From: Acidobacteriota bacterium
GTDB taxonomy: Bacteria; Acidobacteriota; Terriglobia; Terriglobales; Acidobacteriaceae
Assembly (NCBI GenBank): GCA_021790995.1
Contig: JAJYFA010000021.1
Span: 1 to 36,530, forward strand
DNA: 36,530 nt
Reading direction: 5' to 3'
The position numbers and the translations under genes were made by a program. The notes under the pieces were generated by a model, which was not told the DNA's origin, ran no database searches, and saw nothing but the letters and a program-made list of their open reading frames with translations. Shown here one piece after another: positions 34,012 to 36,530 of this stretch (the first letter of the stretch is position 1; each line of letters opens with the position of its first letter).

Positions 34012-34449
34012 TTACGCCTTTGGTGTGGCTGCGGTTTTGAAGTTGATTACGTGGTAGATCGCCGGCTCCGTGCCCACATTCTTGAGCCCGTGCAGTTGGT
34101 TCGATCCGTTGAAGATGATCGATCCCGGCCCCACGCGAATCCACTTGCCGTTGGAGAGCGTCTCCACTGTGCCCTGGCGAATGATGATCAGCTCCTCGTT
34201 GGGATGCCGGTGCGGCTTGTGCGGAGACTTGCCGGGATTGAGCGTGGTGATGTGGATCTCGAGGTTCTCCAGCGTCGCAGTCGGCGTACTGCACACAGTC
34301 CTTACAGATCCGTTGGCGTTTGGCTTGTCAACGAGCGAGTTCCAGTCGAAGACGTGGGAGCCCATCACCTTAGCGGTATCGGCGGGCGCCAGCACATCGC
34401 CGGCGATTGCGGTCGCGGCAAGAGCGGCGAAGAGTTCTCTGCGGTTCAT
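34012..34449 (-). CDS. Cupin-domain protein with Tat-like signal
   Basis: 145 residues, AAGGAAA before the ATG at 34449; the open frame continues upstream but without a start signal. The N-terminus MNRRELFAALAATAIAGDVL is a twin-arginine-type signal. A single cupin barrel follows, with the metal motif HKPHRHPNEELIIIRQG (His, His, Glu) and the second motif NQLHGLKNVG. Small cupins of this kind act as isomerases, dioxygenases or sugar-binding proteins; no specific reaction can be given. It converges on the aldolase gene with a 58-base gap and may belong to the sugar-acid theme. Confidence 0.78.
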   Translation of the reverse strand: MNRRELFAALAATAIAGDVLAPADTAKVMGSHVFDWNSLVDKPNANGSVRTVCSTPTATLENLEIHITTLNPGKSPHKPHRHPNEELIIIRQGTVETLSNGKWIRVGPGSIIFNGSNQLHGLKNVGTEPAIYHVINFKTAATPKA

Positions 34450-34903
34450 GGTTTTTCCTTTGCGAAGCGGACTCAACTGCAAGGCGAGGTGAGTGCCGGT
34501 GGCATCCGGGCTGTCCTCGCGCTCGCAGTCCCTTATAACGAAACCTGGGCGGCGCGCGCAAGCCTGCGAGCGCACCAAAGAGCAAAGGTCCGCGGGAGGC
34601 GGGCCTTTCGGGGAGGACTGTATACCGGCGCTGCTACTTCAGCCGGGCTCGAGCGCTGCGCCGGCAGAAGGAGCGTCATCGCGGTACATTTTAGACTGAT
34701 TCTCTCCAATTCCGACTTGAAGGAGGTTAACGTATCGTTCGCGACGACTCGTGGTCTGTGACGAAAGACACATCGGCTTGTGACAATTTCAATTAACCTG
34801 CCCCCTTGGAAGTACCAATTTTCCCCGGGGCCTCAAAATGCGGTCACTTTGATAGCGTCGAGCCGCAGGCTTGGGGCCAAGTTTTATTCGGCAGGTCAGA
34901 ATA
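34450..34903. other. Divergent intergenic region between the cupin and Rrf2 genes
   Basis: About 450 bases without a credible gene. It contains the hairpin at 34584-34608 and a more AT-rich part (about 34690-34850) that should carry the promoter of the Rrf2-type gene. GGAGGTTAA at 34722-34730 resembles a ribosome-binding site, but no gene-like frame follows it. No clear promoter box pair or Rrf2-type operator was identified. Confidence 0.35.
34584..34608. terminator. GC-rich hairpin, terminator- or attenuator-like
   Basis: AAAGGTCCGC (34584-34593) pairs with GCGGGCCTTT (34599-34608), one G-T pair included, around GGGAG. The A-rich left and T-rich right ends make it look like a short bidirectional terminator. 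It lies upstream of both divergent genes, so its position is unusual for a terminator. Confidence 0.4.
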
Positions 34904-35380
34904 ATGAAGAAACAGAGTTCGTCGATGCAACTGACGCGCGCCGCTGACTACGGCGTGCGCGTGATGATTCACCTCGCAGGACTGACGGCAAACGGGCGGA
35001 TCTCGCTTCCCGATCTGGCGCGGGCAACGGGCGCGCCGGATAGCTTTCTCTCGAAGGTGCTGCAATCGCTGGCGCGGGCCGGGTTAATCACCTCGCGGCG
35101 CGGGCAATCAGGCGGCTTTCGCATTACGCCACGCGGCGCCGAGGCCACAATGCGCGATGTGATTGAGGCCATCGATGGCCCAATCTGTCTCAACATCTGC
35201 ATCATTCCCGGCCGCTCATGCACCCGCAAGCCGCGATGCCCGGCGCACCCGGTTTGGATCGAGGCGCAGCAAGCCATGATGGATGTTCTTTCCGGCGTCA
35301 CCGTTGCCTCGCTGGCCAGTCCCGCCGCGCCCACGCTTGCCCGCATCGCCAAGGCGGGATCAAAGTCTGTCTGGGCATAG
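34904..35380 (+). CDS. Rrf2-family transcriptional regulator with Cys-rich Fe-S-type motif
   Basis: 158 residues from the ATG at 34904 (a start at 34925, MQLTRAADYG, is also possible and matches the usual family N-terminus; neither has a strong Shine-Dalgarno). The winged-helix domain is clear: LTRAADYGVRVMIHLAG, LARATGAPDSFLSKVLQSLA and ITSRRGQSGGFRI. Cys95, Cys99, Cys106 and Cys112 occupy the region where IscR/NsrR members bind an Fe-S cluster, although the spacing (x3, x6, x5) differs from classic C-x5-C-x5-C. A redox- or iron-sensing repressor is inferred. It lies directly upstream of the TPP-riboswitch-controlled receptor. Confidence 0.88.
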   Translation: MKKQSSSMQLTRAADYGVRVMIHLAGLTANGRISLPDLARATGAPDSFLSKVLQSLARAGLITSRRGQSGGFRITPRGAEATMRDVIEAIDGPICLNICIIPGRSCTRKPRCPAHPVWIEAQQAMMDVLSGVTVASLASPAAPTLARIAKAGSKSVWA

Positions 35381-35404
35381 GGACGGTGCGGGGCAACATA
35401 GCAT

Positions 35405-35433
35405 TTGCATTTCGCGCTCCGCAATGTTTCAAT
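35405..35433 (+). promoter_or_regulatory. Candidate promoter of the riboswitch transcript
   Basis: TTGCAT (35405-35410) and TTCAAT (35428-35433) are 17 bp apart and would start transcription near 35440, right before the riboswitch. Matches to consensus are modest (three and four of six). Read-through from the Rrf2-type gene is the alternative. Confidence 0.35.
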
Positions 35434-35442
35434 GACTGTAAC

Positions 35443-35526
35443 GAAACAGGGGTGCTCCGTGGCATTGCGGGGCTGAGAAATACCCTAGAACCCGATCCGG
35501 ATAATACCGGCGTGGGAAGTTTTCTC
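35443..35526 (+). ncRNA. TPP riboswitch (THI element)
   Basis: The conserved thi-box elements appear in order: GGGGTGC (35449-35455), GGCTGAGA (35471-35478), TACCC (35481-35485), GAACCCGATCCGG (35488-35500), ATAATACCGGCGTGGGAA (35501-35518). GAAAC (35443-35447) and GTTTTC (35519-35524) can close the P1 stem. Thiamine pyrophosphate binding normally switches the downstream gene off. The only gene downstream is the TonB-dependent receptor at 35603. Confidence 0.95.
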
Positions 35527-35566
35527 TGGTCTGAGCGGCAGTTCCTCCATTCTTCGCGGCCCAGGC

Positions 35567-35597
35567 TCCTTTGTTTCAGACAGAACGAAGCAAAGGA
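35567..35597 (+). promoter_or_regulatory. Shine-Dalgarno-sequestering hairpin below the TPP riboswitch
   Basis: TCCTTTGTTTC (35567-35577) pairs with GAAGCAAAGGA (35587-35597), 11 bp with one G-U pair and a 9-base loop. The right arm contains AAAGGA, the ribosome-binding site six bases before the ATG at 35603. This is the expected off-state of a translational riboswitch. The competing on-state pairing was not worked out. Confidence 0.65.
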
Positions 35598-35602
35598 CAC
35601 GC

Positions 35603-36530
35603 ATGACCACCGCCGCCCGCATTGATCGCCATCGCAAAACACCTTCCCGCATATTTTCCGCAGCGCTCGCCGTAGCCTTGCCGCTGTTTGTCTGCTATAC
35701 CGCGCAGTGTGCCGCGCAAGCCGCGCAGCAAAACGCCACTCCCGCGCAACAAGACACCAAACAAGCGCACCAAAATCAACAAGCTCGGCAGAGCTCAGCA
35801 CCCGGACCGCAAAAGCCCGCGCCTGTCACCACCACTGTCGTGGTGCGCGGCGAAACCGCGGACAACTATCTTCCCCAATCCATCACGGTGGGAACGCTCG
35901 ACGGCGCGCCGCTCAAGGAAGCGCCGCTTTCGGTTTCGGTGGTCACGCGCGACCTGCTCAGCGACCAGGTCTCCCGTCTGCTTTCCGATGTTGTCAAGAA
36001 CGACGCTTCGGTCGGCAACGACTACGTGCCCGTGGGCTACTACGGTGTCTACGAGATTCGCGGCTTTCCCATCGACCTTGCCACCGGACTCGAGATCAAC
36101 GGCATGACCATCGCCGGCGAGCAGGACGTGCCGCTCGAAAACAAGGAGAGCGTAGAGATTCTCAAAGGCATTGCCGGCGTGGAGAGCGGAGTGGCGAATG
36201 CGGGCGGGCTCATCGACTTCGTGACCAAGCGCCCGTCCAACATCAAAGCTATTGATCTGGCTACCGATCATCGTGGCACGGCCTATGGCGCGACCGATCT
36301 GGGCCATCTCTTCGGCAGCCGCAAGCAGGTGGGCGCTCGGCTGAATCTGGCCGGCGAACGCATCGTTCCCTACATGGTCGACACCAACGGATGGCGCGCC
36401 GTGGGCGCGGGCGCCGCCGACTGGAGGATCGATCCGGCCACCACGCTCAAGGGCGACTTCGAGTACCAGCACAAGACCGAGCGCGACGGCAGCGGCTACC
36501 AGTTGCTCGGAGGCACAGCGCTGCCCGACA
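35603..36530 (+). CDS. TonB-dependent receptor under TPP riboswitch control (5' part)
   Basis: The first 309 codons are present and the gene runs off the window. AAAGGA lies before the ATG. A basic N-terminus and a helix (IFSAALAVALPLFVCYTAQCAAQ) give a signal peptide, followed by a Gln/Ala/Pro-rich linker. The plug domain of a siderophore-type receptor comes next: VTTTVVVRGETADNYLPQS, LKEAPLSVSVVTRDLLSDQ, VYEIRGFPIDLATGLEING, and ESVEILKGIAGVESGVANAGG leading to IDFVTKRP. The first barrel strands follow. Control by thiamine pyrophosphate implies import of thiamine, a precursor or a thiamine-derived compound across the outer membrane with TonB energy. The ligand is inferred only from the riboswitch. 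Confidence 0.9.
   Translation, partial: MTTAARIDRHRKTPSRIFSAALAVALPLFVCYTAQCAAQAAQQNATPAQQDTKQAHQNQQARQSSAPGPQKPAPVTTTVVVRGETADNYLPQSITVGTLDGAPLKEAPLSVSVVTRDLLSDQVSRLLSDVVKNDASVGNDYVPVGYYGVYEIRGFPIDLATGLEINGMTIAGEQDVPLENKESVEILKGIAGVESGVANAGGLIDFVTKRPSNIKAIDLATDHRGTAYGATDLGHLFGSRKQVGARLNLAGERIVPYMVDTNGWRAVGAGAADWRIDPATTLKGDFEYQHKTERDGSGYQLLGGTALPD

Overview
The window is GC-rich DNA with densely packed genes and most probably comes from an acidobacterium (Acidobacteriota, Terriglobia-like). The pointers are a large Oar-type TonB-dependent receptor with an N-terminal carboxypeptidase-regulatory-like domain, an Acidobacteria-style VWFA-domain secreted protein, a divergent Hfq-like protein, and the overall gene style. 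No rRNA, tRNA, CRISPR array or intact insertion sequence was found.

Layout. Positions 1-750 hold no convincing gene but contain inverted repeats. At 751-4260 (+) lies the Oar-like receptor, closed by a 15-bp perfect hairpin. A minus-strand block follows (4455-11522): an inositol-monophosphatase-family gene overlapped by an hfq-like gene, a VWFA protein, a MoaD-MoaE fusion for molybdopterin synthase, Lon protease, and an ECF sigma factor with a small zinc-binding anti-sigma factor. Divergent from the sigma factor, at 12099-20478 (+), is a three-gene outer-membrane biogenesis operon with overlapping genes: an Omp85/BamA-TamA-like barrel, a SurA-like chaperone without a parvulin domain, and a 1421-residue TamB-like protein.

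Next come a ParD/ParE-type toxin-antitoxin pair whose promoter and start codon lie inside a nested palindrome, a CPBP intramembrane protease with an apparent one-base frameshift, a membrane-anchored penicillin-acylase-family hydrolase, a short unexplained frame, a short-chain polyprenyl diphosphate synthase, aspartate decarboxylase (panD) and two small unknown genes. One of those has a 16-bp perfect palindrome filling its putative promoter spacer.

Positions 27526-33953 form a divergent hexarate (glucarate/galactarate) catabolic cluster. It has galactarate-type dehydratase and glucarate dehydratase on the minus strand, and a Tat-signal mannonate-dehydratase-like protein, an ACS-family MFS transporter and an HpcH/HpaI aldolase on the plus strand. 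Together these would import aldarates, dehydrate them to 5-keto-4-deoxyglucarate and split this into pyruvate and tartronate semialdehyde. A Tat-signal cupin protein converges on this cluster.

The window ends with an Rrf2-family regulator, a TPP riboswitch with a probable Shine-Dalgarno-sequestering hairpin, and the 5' part of a TonB-dependent receptor, which suggests thiamine-controlled uptake of a thiamine-related compound across the outer membrane.
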